From NCBI RefSeq assembly GCF_024437735.1, contig NZ_JANFQO010000013.1, positions 120,926 through 184,925 on the forward strand: a stretch of 64,000 nucleotides of DNA. Reading direction: 5' to 3'. The notes under the pieces are model-generated. The model had not been told where the DNA came from, searched no databases, and worked only from the letters and a program-made list of their open reading frames with translations. This DNA is from Tahibacter harae (GTDB lineage: Bacteria > Pseudomonadota > Gammaproteobacteria > Xanthomonadales > Rhodanobacteraceae). Below, piece after piece: positions 9,428-18,708 of this stretch. Numbering within the stretch: the first letter of the stretch is position 1; the number at the start of each line of letters is the position of its first letter. A program made the translations under genes and the position numbers.

Positions 9428-10374
9428 GGCCCGAAGCGCACGTTCTGCGCCATCTGCTCGCAGGGGTGCCACCACTCGGTCAGGCTCATGCGTTCGAGCA
9501 GGAAATCCACGAACACGCGCACCTTGGGCAGCTGTGAGCGGCCCGGCGGATAGACCGCGTTGAGATCCAGCGCCGGGCCCTGCCAGGCACTGAGCACGCG
9601 CCGCACCTTGCCGCCGGCGACCAGCGGCTCGACCAGGCTCTCGCTGATCAGGGCCAGGCCGCTGCCGTTGACCAGGGCGCTGCGCAATACGGTGGGATCG
9701 TTGGCGACGAACACCGGCGAGACGGCGAAGTCGCCGCCCGCCGCACCGTTGCGCAGGCTCCAGACATAGCGCCCGCTGGCATTGCGGTGCTGGCTCATGG
9801 CCAGGGTCTGGTGATGGGCCAGTTCCTCCGGCGTGATCGGCTCGCCGTGGCGGGCGATATAGTCGGGGCTGGCATAGACCTGGGCGACAAAGCTGCCCAG
9901 GCGGCGCGCACTGAAGCTGGAATCCGCCAGCGGCCCCACGCGCAGGGCCAGGTCGATCTCCGAGGCGACCAGGTCCAGCCGGTCGTTGCTCAGCACCAGC
10001 TCCACGCGCAGCTCCGGATGACGGCGTAGGAACTCCGGCAGGATAGGCGCCAGCGCGTTGTTGCCCAGGGTGTAGGGCGCGGTCACGCGCAGCCAGCCGC
10101 GCGGCGCGCCGTGCAGCTGGTTCACCGCGCTTTCGGCCGCATCCAGGTCGCGGGCGATGTTGCGGCAGTGTTCGTAATACAGCGCGCCGGCCTCGGTCAG
10201 GCCTATGCGCCGGGTGGTGCGCTTGAGCAGGTGCAGGCCCAGGCGCTGTTCCAGTTCCTGCACCTTGCGGCTGACGCTGGTCTTGGGCAGGCCCAGCGCG
10301 CGTGCGGCGGCGGAGAAGCCGCCGTGATCCACCACGCGCACAAAGATCAGGGTTTCATTGAAATCGCGCGTCAT
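9400..10374 (-). CDS. LysR-family transcriptional regulator
   Basis: 324 residues from the ATG at 10374 (MTRDFNETLIF); a longer start at 10410 adds residues not typical of the family. The N-terminal winged helix is clear: FVRVVDHGGFSAAARALGLPKTSVSRKVQELEQRLG, then LLKRTTRRIGLTEAG. A LysR substrate domain follows. It resembles the subgroup close to AaeR/DsvR-type regulators with RGWLRVTAP at the domain junction. It is transcribed divergently from the SDR-MFP-RND operon across about 200 bp and is the obvious candidate regulator of that pump; the effector is unknown. Confidence 0.9.
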   Translation of the reverse strand: MTRDFNETLIFVRVVDHGGFSAAARALGLPKTSVSRKVQELEQRLGLHLLKRTTRRIGLTEAGALYYEHCRNIARDLDAAESAVNQLHGAPRGWLRVTAPYTLGNNALAPILPEFLRRHPELRVELVLSNDRLDLVASEIDLALRVGPLADSSFSARRLGSFVAQVYASPDYIARHGEPITPEELAHHQTLAMSQHRNASGRYVWSLRNGAAGGDFAVSPVFVANDPTVLRSALVNGSGLALISESLVEPLVAGGKVRRVLSAWQGPALDLNAVYPPGRSQLPKVRVFVDFLLERMSLTEWWHPCEQMAQNVRFGPQVLHSPAT

Positions 10375-10399
10375 GACAGCGGCCGATTGTTCCAGCGAT

Positions 10400-10414
10400 G
10401 GGAAAATCATTCCC
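10400..10414. promoter_or_regulatory. palindrome in the LysR/SDR intergenic region
   Basis: GGGAA-aatca-TTCCC, a perfect 5-bp inverted repeat over 15 bp, lies 26 bp upstream of the LysR start. The size and dyad fit a LysR-type operator, but the T-N11-A core is not conclusive. It is a candidate binding site for the adjacent regulator. Confidence 0.35.
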
Positions 10415-10573
10415 GAATCGGCCCACTAATGAAAGTCCGCGGCCGTTCCTACCTAGCAAACCCAGTCAACCCGCCGGCGGCGAGGGAACTGTCCCGTCCA
10501 TGGACCGAAGTCCCGGCCATGCACCCGACAGCGGCGCCAGCCCGGGTTCGTACCTGTCCACGAGGCGGTCTTC

Positions 10574-11281
10574 ATGAAATCCAGTGTCATCGTCGTCGGC
10601 GCCAGCGGAGGCATAGGCAGCGGGGTGGTCGCCAGCCTGCTTGCCGAGGGCTATCCGGTGGTCGGCGTCGGCCGTCACCGCGACACCTTGCTCGACCTGG
10701 CCGACCGCCTGCAGCGCCCGGCGGGCCTGACCCTGCTGCCGGCCAGCGTGGAAAGCGAGACCGCCGCGCGCGACCTGGTGCAGCAGCTGGCCGGCCTGCG
10801 CCGCCGCTTCGCCGGCGCCGTGGTCGCCATAGGCCCGCCGCGAGAATGCGGCCGCCTGCTGGAGCGCGATGAAGTCTTCCTGGAAGACCGCCTGCACGCC
10901 CACGTCGTGACCCAGTTCAGCGCGGCGCGGCACCTGATTCCGTTCCTGGCGCAGAACTCGCCGAACGCGCTGTTCCTGGGCGTGTCCAGCGCCGCCACCG
11001 AACATCCCTGGGCCGGCTTCGGCCATTTCTCCATCGCCAATGCGGCCCTGCGCATGCTGGCCAAGGTGCTCCATGCCGAATCGCGCGACCTGCCGGTGCG
11101 CGTGCAGCAGCTGGCCCTGGCCGGGCTGGTGCGCACCTACCGCAACGATCACTGCGCCTGCAGCGAATGGCTGGAAGCCGACGCCGTGGGCCGCGCCGCG
11201 ATCGACCTGTTGCAGCACTCCGACGGCAGCGCCGCGGTGCTGGAACTGCGTCCCGGCGGCAGTCCCGAACCTGTTGAATGA
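10574..11281 (+). CDS. SDR-fold protein lacking the usual catalytic Tyr/Lys
   Basis: 235 residues. The N-terminal nucleotide motif GASGGIG (residues 9-15) is that of short-chain dehydrogenases, and SSAAT marks the usual catalytic serine region. Where active SDRs have YxxxK, this protein reads FSIAN before AALRM, so both the tyrosine and the lysine appear replaced. It may bind NAD(P) without acting as a classical dehydrogenase. First gene of the apparent SDR-MFP-RND operon (25 bp to the next start) and divergent from the LysR gene, a layout in which the SDR could serve as an accessory or sensor. Confidence 0.75.
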   Translation: MKSSVIVVGASGGIGSGVVASLLAEGYPVVGVGRHRDTLLDLADRLQRPAGLTLLPASVESETAARDLVQQLAGLRRRFAGAVVAIGPPRECGRLLERDEVFLEDRLHAHVVTQFSAARHLIPFLAQNSPNALFLGVSSAATEHPWAGFGHFSIANAALRMLAKVLHAESRDLPVRVQQLALAGLVRTYRNDHCACSEWLEADAVGRAAIDLLQHSDGSAAVLELRPGGSPEPVE

Positions 11282-11306
11282 CCTTGAAGATCCGAAGGAG
11301 TGGGAA

Positions 11307-12515
11307 ATGAGTACGAAAACCTTACCCGTCTGGCCCGCGCTGGCGAACGCCGCTCTGCTGATGCTGCTGGGCCTGGCCCTGGCCGGCTGCAGCAAGTCCG
11401 GCGGCGCGCCGCCGCAGATGCCGCCGCCGCAGGTCAATGTCGCGGCCGTGGTGCAGAAGGACGTGACCCTGTGGGATGAATTCACCGGCCGCATCGAGGC
11501 CGTGGACAAGGTGGAAGTACGCCCGCGCGTGGCCGGCTATCTCGAAAAGGTGAACTTCGAGGAAGGCCATGACGTGAAGAAGGGCGAGCTGCTGTTCCAG
11601 ATCGACGACCGCGAATACCGCGCCGCCCACGCCCGCGCCGTGGCCGAGGTGGAACGCGCCCGCTCGCGCGCCGCGCTGGCCCAGCGCCAGCTGGAGCGCT
11701 CGCGCCAGCTGGTCAGCAACAAGCTGGTCGCGCGCAACGATCTCGACCTGCGCGAGGACGAACTGGCCCAGGCCCAGGCCGACGTGAAGGCCACCCAGGC
11801 GGCGGCCGAGCAGGCCCGGCTCAACCTCGATTTCACCCGCATCACCGCGCCCATCGACGGCCGCGTCGGCAAGGCTCTGGTCACCCAGGGCAACCTGGTC
11901 GCGCCGGGCAGTTCGCTGCTGACCACGGTGGTGTCGATGGATCCGGTCTACGTCAGCTTTGAAGGCGACGAGAACACCTATCTGCGCTACCAGGGCCTGG
12001 ACCGCCAGGGCGAGCGCCAGTCCTCCCGCATCGCCAGCAACCCGGTGCGCATGGGCCTGGCCGACGAGCAGGGCTACCCGCACGAAGGCGTGATGAACTT
12101 CGTCGACAACGAGCTGGATGCCGGTACCGGCACCATCCGCGCCCGCGCCGTGTTCTCCAACAAGGACGGCCTGTTCACGCCGGGCCTGTTCGCCCGCATC
12201 CGCCTGCTCGGCAGCGGCGCCCAGTCGGCCCTGCTGATCAACGACCGCGCCGTGCTCACCGACCAGGACCGCAAGTTCGTCTACGTGATCGGCCCGGAGA
12301 ACAAGGCCCTGCGCCGCGACGTGAAGCTGGGCGCGGCGGTGGACGGCCTGCGCATCGTCACCGACGGTCTGGCCGCCAACGACCGCGTCGTGGTCAACGG
12401 CGTGCAGAAGGTGTTCTTCCCTGGCATGCCGGTAGCGCCGCTGGACGTGCCCATGGACAAGCCCGAGCAGGCGCCGCCCGCGGTGGCCAGCGCCGGCGCG
12501 GCCGGATCGCACTAG
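11307..12515 (+). CDS. RND efflux adaptor (membrane fusion lipoprotein, AcrA/MexE type)
   Basis: 402 residues; the ATG at 11307 follows AAGGAG. The N-terminus is a lipoprotein signal with LAGC as lipobox. Barrel-sandwich and hairpin regions are clear: EFTGRIEAVDKVEVRPRVAGYLEKV, a long alpha-hairpin rich in Ala/Arg (about 100-165), then ITAPIDGRVGKALVTQGNLV, and a membrane-proximal domain with NRAVLTDQD-like sequence (NDRAVLTDQDRKFVYVI). Adaptors of this kind link the inner-membrane pump to an outer-membrane channel of the TolC/OprM type. No such channel gene is in the window, so a shared one from elsewhere is likely. Confidence 0.9.
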   Translation: MSTKTLPVWPALANAALLMLLGLALAGCSKSGGAPPQMPPPQVNVAAVVQKDVTLWDEFTGRIEAVDKVEVRPRVAGYLEKVNFEEGHDVKKGELLFQIDDREYRAAHARAVAEVERARSRAALAQRQLERSRQLVSNKLVARNDLDLREDELAQAQADVKATQAAAEQARLNLDFTRITAPIDGRVGKALVTQGNLVAPGSSLLTTVVSMDPVYVSFEGDENTYLRYQGLDRQGERQSSRIASNPVRMGLADEQGYPHEGVMNFVDNELDAGTGTIRARAVFSNKDGLFTPGLFARIRLLGSGAQSALLINDRAVLTDQDRKFVYVIGPENKALRRDVKLGAAVDGLRIVTDGLAANDRVVVNGVQKVFFPGMPVAPLDVPMDKPEQAPPAVASAGAAGSH

Positions 12516-12659
12516 CACCGGCCCGGCGCCGCGGCCCGCAGGACGCACGGCTTCCCCGTCCACCGGCGGGGTTGCCGCCGGCTTGCCCGGCCGCCGCCGC
12601 GACTGCAGCGCCGCGCCAGAAAAACGCACTATGTCCTGTCCAGGTAAAGGAGTGTAACC

Positions 12660-15600
12660 GTGGACTTTTCCAGATTTTTCGTGGACCGGCCGATCTTCGC
12701 CGCCGTCCTTTCCATCATCATCTTCGTCGCCGGCCTCATCGCCATACCGATACTGCCGATCAGCGAATACCCGGACGTGGTGCCGCCCTCGGTGCAGGTG
12801 CGCGCGGTGTATCCGGGTGCCAATCCCAAGACCATCGCCGAGACGGTGGCCGCGCCGCTGGAGGAAGCCATCACCGGCGTGGAGAACATGATCTACATGA
12901 AGTCGGTGGCCGGCTCCGACGGCGTGATGACGCTGACCGTCACGTTCAAGATCGGCACCGACATCGATCTGGCCCAGGTGCAGGTGCAGAACCGCGTCAG
13001 CCAGGCCACCCCGCGCCTGCCCGAGGACGTGCGCCGGCTCGGCGTGACCACGCTCAAGCAGTCGCCCAACCTGACCATGGTCGTGCACCTGCTCTCGCCC
13101 AAGGGCAATTACGACGTCACCTACCTGCGCAACTACGCAGTGCTGCACATCAAGGACGAACTCGCGCGCATCCAGGGCGTGGGCCAGGCGCTGATCTTCG
13201 GCGCCGGCGACTACTCCATGCGCGTATGGCTGCAGCCTGACCGCGTCGCGGCGCTGGGCCTGACCGCCGGCGATGTGGTGCGTTCCATCCAGGAACAGAA
13301 CCTGCAGGTTTCCGCCGGTTCCATCGGCGCGCCGCCGCAGAAGATGGCCTCGGACGTGCAGCTGTCGATCAACGCCCAGGGCCGCCTGGTCACCGAGGAA
13401 GAATTCGGCAACATCGTCATCAAGAGCGACGACGCCGGCAACATCGCGCGCCTCAAGGATGTCGCGCGCATCGAGCTGGGCGCGTCCGAATACGCGCTGC
13501 GCTCGCTGCTGTCCAACCAGCAGGCCGTGGCGATACCGATTTTCCAGGCGCCGGGCTCCAACGCCATCGCCATGTCCGACGCGGTGCGCGCGCGCATGGG
13601 CGAGCTGGCCAAGCAGTTCCCCGACGGCGTGGCCTGGGACGTGGTCTACGATCCCACCGTATTCGTGCGCGACTCGATCAAGGCGGTGATCACCACTTTG
13701 TTCGAGGCCATTGCCCTGGTCGTGATCGTGGTCATCCTGTTCCTGCAGACCTGGCGCGCTTCCATCATTCCGCTGCTGGCCGTGCCGGTGTCTGTGGTCG
13801 GCACCTTCGCCGTGCTGTGGATGCTGGGCTTCTCGGTCAACGTGCTGACCCTGTTCGGCCTGGTGCTGGCCATCGGCATCGTGGTCGACGATGCCATCGT
13901 CGTGGTCGAGAACGTGGAGCGCAATATCGAGGAAGGCCATGCGCCGCTGGAAGCCGCGCACCGCGCCATGAGCGAAGTGAGCGGCCCCATCATCGCCATC
14001 GCCCTGGTGCTGTGCGCGGTATTCGTGCCCATTGCCTTCATCGACGGCGTGACCGGCCAGTTCTACCGCCAGTTCGCGGTGACCATCGCCATCTCCACGG
14101 TGATCTCGGCGATCAACTCGCTGACCCTGTCACCGGCCCTGGCCGCTGCCCTGCTCAAGCCCCACGGCGCGCCCAAGGACTTCCTCACCCGCGTGATCGA
14201 CAAGGCCTTCGGCTGGGTGTTCCGGCCGTTCAACCGCTTCTTCCGCCGCGCCAGCGACAGCTATGCCAACGGCGGCCGGCCGGCCCTCAAGCGCGCGCCG
14301 CTGATGCTGATTGTCTATGCGCTGCTGATAGGCCTGACCGTGGTCGGCTTCCGCGCCGTGCCCGGCGGCTTCATCCCGACCCAGGACAAGCTGTATCTCT
14401 TCGCCGGCGTGAAACTGCCCGAAGGCGCGTCGCTGGATCGCACCGAGGCGGTAATACGGCGCATGAGCGCCATCGCGCTGGAAAATCCCGGCGTGGCCAA
14501 TGCGGTCGCCTTCCCCGGCCTCAACGGCCTGCAGTTCACCAACACGCCGAACATGGGCACGGTGTTCCTGCCGCTGAAGCCGTTCGATCAGCGCAATGGC
14601 CTCACCGCCGAGCAGATCGTGCAGCAGCTCAACGGCCGTTTCTTCACCGAGATCAACGAAGGCCTGGTGTTCGCACTGATGCCGCCGCCGGTGCTGGGCC
14701 TGGGCAATGCCGCCGGCTACGAGATGTACGTGCAGGATCGTTCCGGCCAGGGCTTCGGCGAACTCACGCGCCAGATCGAGGCGCTGAGCCACGCCCTGAT
14801 GCAGACGCCGGGGTTCGAGCGGCCGATCAGCTCGTTCCAATCCAACGTGCCCCAGCTCACCGCCGACGTGGACCGCACCAAGGCCAAGGAGCAGGGTGTC
14901 GCGCTGACCGACCTGTTCGAGACACTGCAGGTCTACATGGGTTCGCGCTATGTCAACGACTTCAACCGCTTCGGCCGCACCTACCAGGTGATCGCCCAGG
15001 CCGACGCGAACTTCCGCGACGAGGTCAGCGACCTGGCCAACCTCAAGACGCGCAACGCCGCCGGCGACATGGTGCCCATCGGCAGTGTGGTGAAGATCGG
15101 CCAGACCTACGGCCCGGATCCGGTGATCCGCTACAACGGCTATCCGGCGGCCGACCTGCAGGGCGGCGTCAATCCGGCGCTGATGTCCTCGGCCGAATCG
15201 GTACAGGCCGCCGCGGCGCTGGCGCAGCAACTGTTGCCCAACGGCATGAGCTTCGAATGGACCGGCCTGACCTACCAGCAGGTCACCCAGGGCAAGGCCG
15301 CGCTGCTGGTATTCCCGCTGTGCGTGCTGCTGGTATTCCTGGTGCTGGCTGCGCTGTACGAGAGCTGGTCGCTGCCGCTGTCGGTCATCCTGATCGTGCC
15401 CATGTGCATGCTCTCGGCCATCGCTGGCGTCTGGTTCACCGGCGGCGACAACAACATCTTCACCCAGATCGGCCTGGTGGTGCTGATGGGCCTGGCCTGC
15501 AAGAACGCCATCCTGATCGTGGAATTCGCCCGCGAACTGGAACACAAGCAGGGCATGGCCATCGTCGACGCCGCGCTGGAAGCCTGCCGCCTGCGCCTGC

Positions 15601-15836
15601 GCCCGATCCTCATGACCAGCCTCGCCTTCATCATGGGCGTGCTGCCGCTGGTCTTCGCCCACGGCGCCGGCGCGGAAATCCGCCACGCCATGGGCGTGAC
15701 CGTGTTCGCCGGCATGCTCGGTGTGACCCTGTTCGGCCTGTTCCTGACGCCGGTGTTCTATGTGCTGATCCGCAAGCTGGCCACGCGCGGCAAACCCGCG
15801 CTGCCGGTGGCCGCGGCGCCGGCCCACGCGCACTGA
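12660..15836 (+). CDS. RND multidrug efflux permease (HAE1, MexF/OqxB-like)
   Basis: 1058 residues from a GTG at 12660 with AAGGAG upstream. The usual RND layout is present: DFSRFFVDRPIFAAVLSI at the N-terminus, two large periplasmic domains, and 12 helices. The proton-relay pair is intact as GIVVDDAIVVVENVERN (D410-D411). The sequence reads closest to MexF/OqxB/BpeF-type pumps (for example PGGFIPTQDKLYLFAGVKLPEGAS). Such pumps export amphiphilic drugs and phenazine- or quinolone-like compounds using the proton gradient. Its operon partner is the adaptor immediately upstream; a 144-bp gap with a small hairpin (12563-12581) separates them. Followed by a strong terminator. Confidence 0.92.
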   Translation: MDFSRFFVDRPIFAAVLSIIIFVAGLIAIPILPISEYPDVVPPSVQVRAVYPGANPKTIAETVAAPLEEAITGVENMIYMKSVAGSDGVMTLTVTFKIGTDIDLAQVQVQNRVSQATPRLPEDVRRLGVTTLKQSPNLTMVVHLLSPKGNYDVTYLRNYAVLHIKDELARIQGVGQALIFGAGDYSMRVWLQPDRVAALGLTAGDVVRSIQEQNLQVSAGSIGAPPQKMASDVQLSINAQGRLVTEEEFGNIVIKSDDAGNIARLKDVARIELGASEYALRSLLSNQQAVAIPIFQAPGSNAIAMSDAVRARMGELAKQFPDGVAWDVVYDPTVFVRDSIKAVITTLFEAIALVVIVVILFLQTWRASIIPLLAVPVSVVGTFAVLWMLGFSVNVLTLFGLVLAIGIVVDDAIVVVENVERNIEEGHAPLEAAHRAMSEVSGPIIAIALVLCAVFVPIAFIDGVTGQFYRQFAVTIAISTVISAINSLTLSPALAAALLKPHGAPKDFLTRVIDKAFGWVFRPFNRFFRRASDSYANGGRPALKRAPLMLIVYALLIGLTVVGFRAVPGGFIPTQDKLYLFAGVKLPEGASLDRTEAVIRRMSAIALENPGVANAVAFPGLNGLQFTNTPNMGTVFLPLKPFDQRNGLTAEQIVQQLNGRFFTEINEGLVFALMPPPVLGLGNAAGYEMYVQDRSGQGFGELTRQIEALSHALMQTPGFERPISSFQSNVPQLTADVDRTKAKEQGVALTDLFETLQVYMGSRYVNDFNRFGRTYQVIAQADANFRDEVSDLANLKTRNAAGDMVPIGSVVKIGQTYGPDPVIRYNGYPAADLQGGVNPALMSSAESVQAAAALAQQLLPNGMSFEWTGLTYQQVTQGKAALLVFPLCVLLVFLVLAALYESWSLPLSVILIVPMCMLSAIAGVWFTGGDNNIFTQIGLVVLMGLACKNAILIVEFARELEHKQGMAIVDAALEACRLRLRPILMTSLAFIMGVLPLVFAHGAGAEIRHAMGVTVFAGMLGVTLFGLFLTPVFYVLIRKLATRGKPALPVAAAPAHAH

Positions 15837-15859
15837 TCCACCCCGCTGTTGACCGCCTC

Positions 15860-15886
15860 GCCGCGCTCCTCGCTCCGGAGCGCGGC
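15860..15886 (+). terminator. GC hairpin ahead of the main terminator
   Basis: GCCGCGCTCC pairs perfectly with GGAGCGCGGC (10 bp) around a 7-nt loop, 23 nt after the RND stop. No T tract follows; it probably works with the next hairpin. Confidence 0.45.
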
Positions 15887-15902
15887 GCCTGCCGGGCGGT
15901 CG

Positions 15903-15938
15903 AACCGGCCGATGCGTTGTCGGCCGGTTTTTTTTTTT
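15903..15938 (+). terminator. intrinsic terminator of the SDR-MFP-RND operon
   Basis: AACCGGCCGA pairs perfectly with TCGGCCGGTT (10 bp, 7-nt loop), running directly into eleven consecutive T. This is the best Rho-independent terminator in the window. Confidence 0.9.
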
Positions 15939-16006
15939 CTCATACAGTCCCGGTTTTCATCGCGGACAGGCCGCAGGCATTTCGGCAGAAGCAGGCTGCG
16001 GTGAAT

Positions 16007-17689
16007 TCACGGCGGCATTTTCAACAGACGCTTCATTTCAGCACGCTGGCGCGGCGTCAGCTTTTCATTGAGCCGCAGATAGTCCTGTGCCGTCCCGCCC
16101 GTGCTGTCCCGCGCCGCGGGATCGGCGCCGTGATCCAGCAGCAGCCGGGCCAGGGCCGGCGTCGCGTGCCAGGCCGCGTACATCAACGGCGTGCGGCTGC
16201 CGGCCTTGAGCTGGTTGCAGCCGATGTGCGGATCGGGGTACGTGGCCAGATTGGCGTCGGCGCCGCCGGAGAGCAGGGCGCGCGCGCTGTCCGGCTGGTT
16301 TTCCGCGATTGCGTACATCAGGGCCGTCTTGCCGAAATTGTTCTGCCGGTTCGGCTCGGCGCCGGCCTTGAGCAGTGCGGCTATCGCCTGCGGGCGGGCG
16401 GCGGCGAGCATCAGCGGGGTTTCGGGGGGCGAGAGGAACTTGTAGGGCGCCGGGTTCAGTTCCGCGCCGGCGCCAATCAGGCGTTCGACGGCTGGTTGTG
16501 GATAGTCGTTGACCAGGGCCAGCGCCAGCAGATAGCCCCGCACGGCCGCCGGCGCGGTGTTGATGAATTCGCCGTTCGGGCAGCTCTTTTGTGGCAGCGC
16601 GTCGTTGGCGAGATAGGCGTCCAGGTCCTTCCTGTCGTAGCAGTAGCTGGTATAGCTGAGCGTCGACGAAGCGCCTACCCGGCCGGTATAGACGTCGAGC
16701 AGGCGCTGTACGTGATAGCCGGCGGTCGCGGCCGCCTGCGCCGGTTTCAGGCCGTGCTGCTGCCGGTAGTAGCGGTCGAGGGCGGTGCGTGCGTGGACGG
16801 CGAGTTGCTCTATCCGCGCGGCCTGACGCTTTTCCCACAGGCCTTGCTGCGCCCAGTGCGCCAGTCCCGGCGTATAGCCCAGTTTGGCCGTCCGCGCGGC
16901 GCGGGCTTCATCGCGGGCCCGTATATCCGGCGCGGTTTCCACCACGGCGAGTATCGCGGCCACGCGCTGTTCGCGGGCGAAGCCGACGGTCATCGAACCT
17001 TTGCAGCCGGTGTTGTCGCCATCGGCGCTGTAGGCGCTGCGCAGCGCTGCGACCAGCGGCGCGGTTTCCGGCACGGTCCTGGTCACGTCGAGCGTGCGGC
17101 ACAGCGGCTGCCACCCGTCGCGGGTGGAATAGAAATGCGCGCCGAACAGTCGCTCCGCCTCGCGCGGCTGGCGGCGGAAGTAGTCGCAGGAGAGTTCGGA
17201 CAGGTGTTCGTCGGGGCGGTGCTGCGCCAGTTCGTTCAGATCCTCCGGCGTCATCGCATCGAACAGGCGCAGGGCCGAGGCGATGGTCGCCGCGTCGTGG
17301 ATGGCCTCGGGCGCCAGGGCCGGCGCCTGCGGCAGCAGCTGCGCGATGCGGCTGCGATAGTGGTAATACAGGCACTGCGCGCTGCTGCGGCAGGCGGTGC
17401 CCGAAATCGCGGCGTTGCGGGCACAGGGCGTCGCAGGCCCGCAGTCATCGCGCTCCGCCAGCCAGGCGCGCTGGTCCGCGATCAGCTGTTTGCGTCGGGT
17501 TGCGGGCAGCGTGCGATGCAGCTCCGCGTAGATCCGGGCCAGGCGGCGGTCCAGGCCGGCCAGTTCGGCATCGGTGCAAACCAGCTGCTCGGCGCGTGTC
17601 CTTGCCTTGGCACAGTCGAAGCTCGGTGTCGCGGGCTCGGGCACCGCGCCGGTGGCGAAAGAGAACATCAGGCCGGCAAGCCAGGGCAT
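16007..17689 (-). CDS. secreted LprI-domain / ankyrin-repeat protein
   Basis: 560 residues; ATG at 17689 preceded by AGGAACG. A signal-like hydrophobic N-terminus (MPWLAGLMFSFATG) leads to an LprI/DUF1311-type domain: FDCAKARTRAEQLVCTDAELAGLDRRLARIY and DQRAWLAERDDC, whose paired cysteines are typical of this lysozyme-inhibitor-related family. A middle region of unknown type with several Cys follows, then about four to five ankyrin repeats (roughly 385-545: PLMLAAARPQAIAALLKAGAEPN, TALMYAIAENQPDSARALLSGGADAN, PLMYAAWHATPALARLLLDHGADP). Ankyrins point to protein binding, and the LprI part to the periplasm. The exact partner is unknown. Confidence 0.8.
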   Translation of the reverse strand: MPWLAGLMFSFATGAVPEPATPSFDCAKARTRAEQLVCTDAELAGLDRRLARIYAELHRTLPATRRKQLIADQRAWLAERDDCGPATPCARNAAISGTACRSSAQCLYYHYRSRIAQLLPQAPALAPEAIHDAATIASALRLFDAMTPEDLNELAQHRPDEHLSELSCDYFRRQPREAERLFGAHFYSTRDGWQPLCRTLDVTRTVPETAPLVAALRSAYSADGDNTGCKGSMTVGFAREQRVAAILAVVETAPDIRARDEARAARTAKLGYTPGLAHWAQQGLWEKRQAARIEQLAVHARTALDRYYRQQHGLKPAQAAATAGYHVQRLLDVYTGRVGASSTLSYTSYCYDRKDLDAYLANDALPQKSCPNGEFINTAPAAVRGYLLALALVNDYPQPAVERLIGAGAELNPAPYKFLSPPETPLMLAAARPQAIAALLKAGAEPNRQNNFGKTALMYAIAENQPDSARALLSGGADANLATYPDPHIGCNQLKAGSRTPLMYAAWHATPALARLLLDHGADPAARDSTGGTAQDYLRLNEKLTPRQRAEMKRLLKMPP

Positions 17690-17826
17690 GGTAGCGTTCC
17701 TGCGAGGCGCTGTGGTGGATGGCTGGGCGAAGGGCTGCAGCGAAGCACGCCTGCCTGTCTGCCGGCGGGCAGGCTGATGGCGAATTGAGGGCGGACGGGC
17801 ACCCGGCCGCGGCGCCGGTGCGCCGC

Positions 17827-18399
17827 CTATTTTCGCCGCGCTGCGCGCCAGCTCAGTCCCAGCACCACCAGCACGAACACCACGATGCTGACGCCGGCGG
17901 CGAGATAGGGCACGGACAGCAGGCCCGAGGGCGCGCGGGCGTAGCCATCGGCGTCGTAGTCGCCGGCACGGCTGGCAGCGAGCGCATCGCGTACCTGGGC
18001 TTCCAGCGCAACGAAATCGGTGCCGGCGGCCGGGCCGGAGCGCGAGCACGGCGCGATCAGGCCTTTTTCATTGGTGAAGAACCAATACTCCTGCGGCACC
18101 GACACATTCAGGCCGCAGGCGCGCGGCAGCGGCGAGACCATCTTGTAGAACGGGGGCTTTCCGCCCTTGAGCGGAATGGTCTCGCCGACGTAGATCTCGG
18201 TGGCGAAACCGTCGGCGGTGCGCACGATTTCGGCGCCGACGACCACGCCGCGGAACACGTGCGCCGCCGCGGCGATGTCGGCGTCCACGGTTTGCGCGGG
18301 CGGCTCGCAGCGGCAGGTACCGGCAAGTGCGCCGGTGCTGCCCGATGCCGCCGCAGCGATCAGCCAGAACGAAGTCAGAACACGCCGAATCGAAGCCAT
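17827..18399 (-). CDS. TIMP-like (netrin-fold) protein with C-terminal membrane anchor
   Basis: 190 residues from the ATG at 18399. A signal peptide ending around ALAG leaves a mature N-terminus close to CRCEPP; a CxC at the very start of the mature chain is the hallmark of tissue-inhibitor-of-metalloproteinase-like NTR domains. More cysteines follow in RACGLNV and APCSRS, suggesting disulfides. Near the C-terminus is one membrane helix (YLAAGVSIVVFVLVVLGLSW) and a basic tail, so the domain would face the periplasm. Bacterial members have no proven role. It lies next to the LprI/ankyrin gene in the same direction with a 137-bp gap. Confidence 0.7.
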   Translation of the reverse strand: MASIRRVLTSFWLIAAAASGSTGALAGTCRCEPPAQTVDADIAAAAHVFRGVVVGAEIVRTADGFATEIYVGETIPLKGGKPPFYKMVSPLPRACGLNVSVPQEYWFFTNEKGLIAPCSRSGPAAGTDFVALEAQVRDALAASRAGDYDADGYARAPSGLLSVPYLAAGVSIVVFVLVVLGLSWRAARRK

Positions 18400-18708
18400 A
18401 TCCGTGATTTCCTGCTTGACTGCGCCGGCCCTGCCGCAAGGTGTGGAAACTGCGGCCGCAGCGCTGCAGGAATAGTAAATCCTTGTGCCGCGCAAGGCGA
18501 CAGAGCGCTCGCGCAGGCGCAATCTTTGTATAAACAATTACATTTTCAACGGTGCCGGGCCCGGTCGTGCGCAGGGCGGCGGGTTTGCGGCGCCATCCTC
18601 CCTGCCGGGCCTTGACTTCCGCGTCCGCGCCGCCTCCGGCCGCCGCCGCTTGCCTCGCCGCCGCCCATGCCCGACCATTGCCGGCCGCAACAAGCTGTCT
18701 GGAATTCC
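18400..18708. other. intergenic region upstream of the SMC operon
   Basis: 309 bp between two divergent units. It holds a distinctly AT-rich block at 18521-18550 containing TTGTATAAACAA, with a TATAAA at 18529-18534 that could be a -10 element for the SMC operon, though no good -35 is seen at the right distance. An upstream ATG at 18667 is in frame with the kleisin gene but lacks a ribosome site. Confidence 0.35.

Noticed and set aside
13817..17788. A 1323-codon open frame on the plus strand spanning the RND permease and the next region
   Set aside because: It is an out-of-frame shadow of the permease and then runs antisense to the LprI/ankyrin gene; it has no domain signature, is extremely Arg/Pro/Gly-rich, and crosses the strong terminator at 15903.
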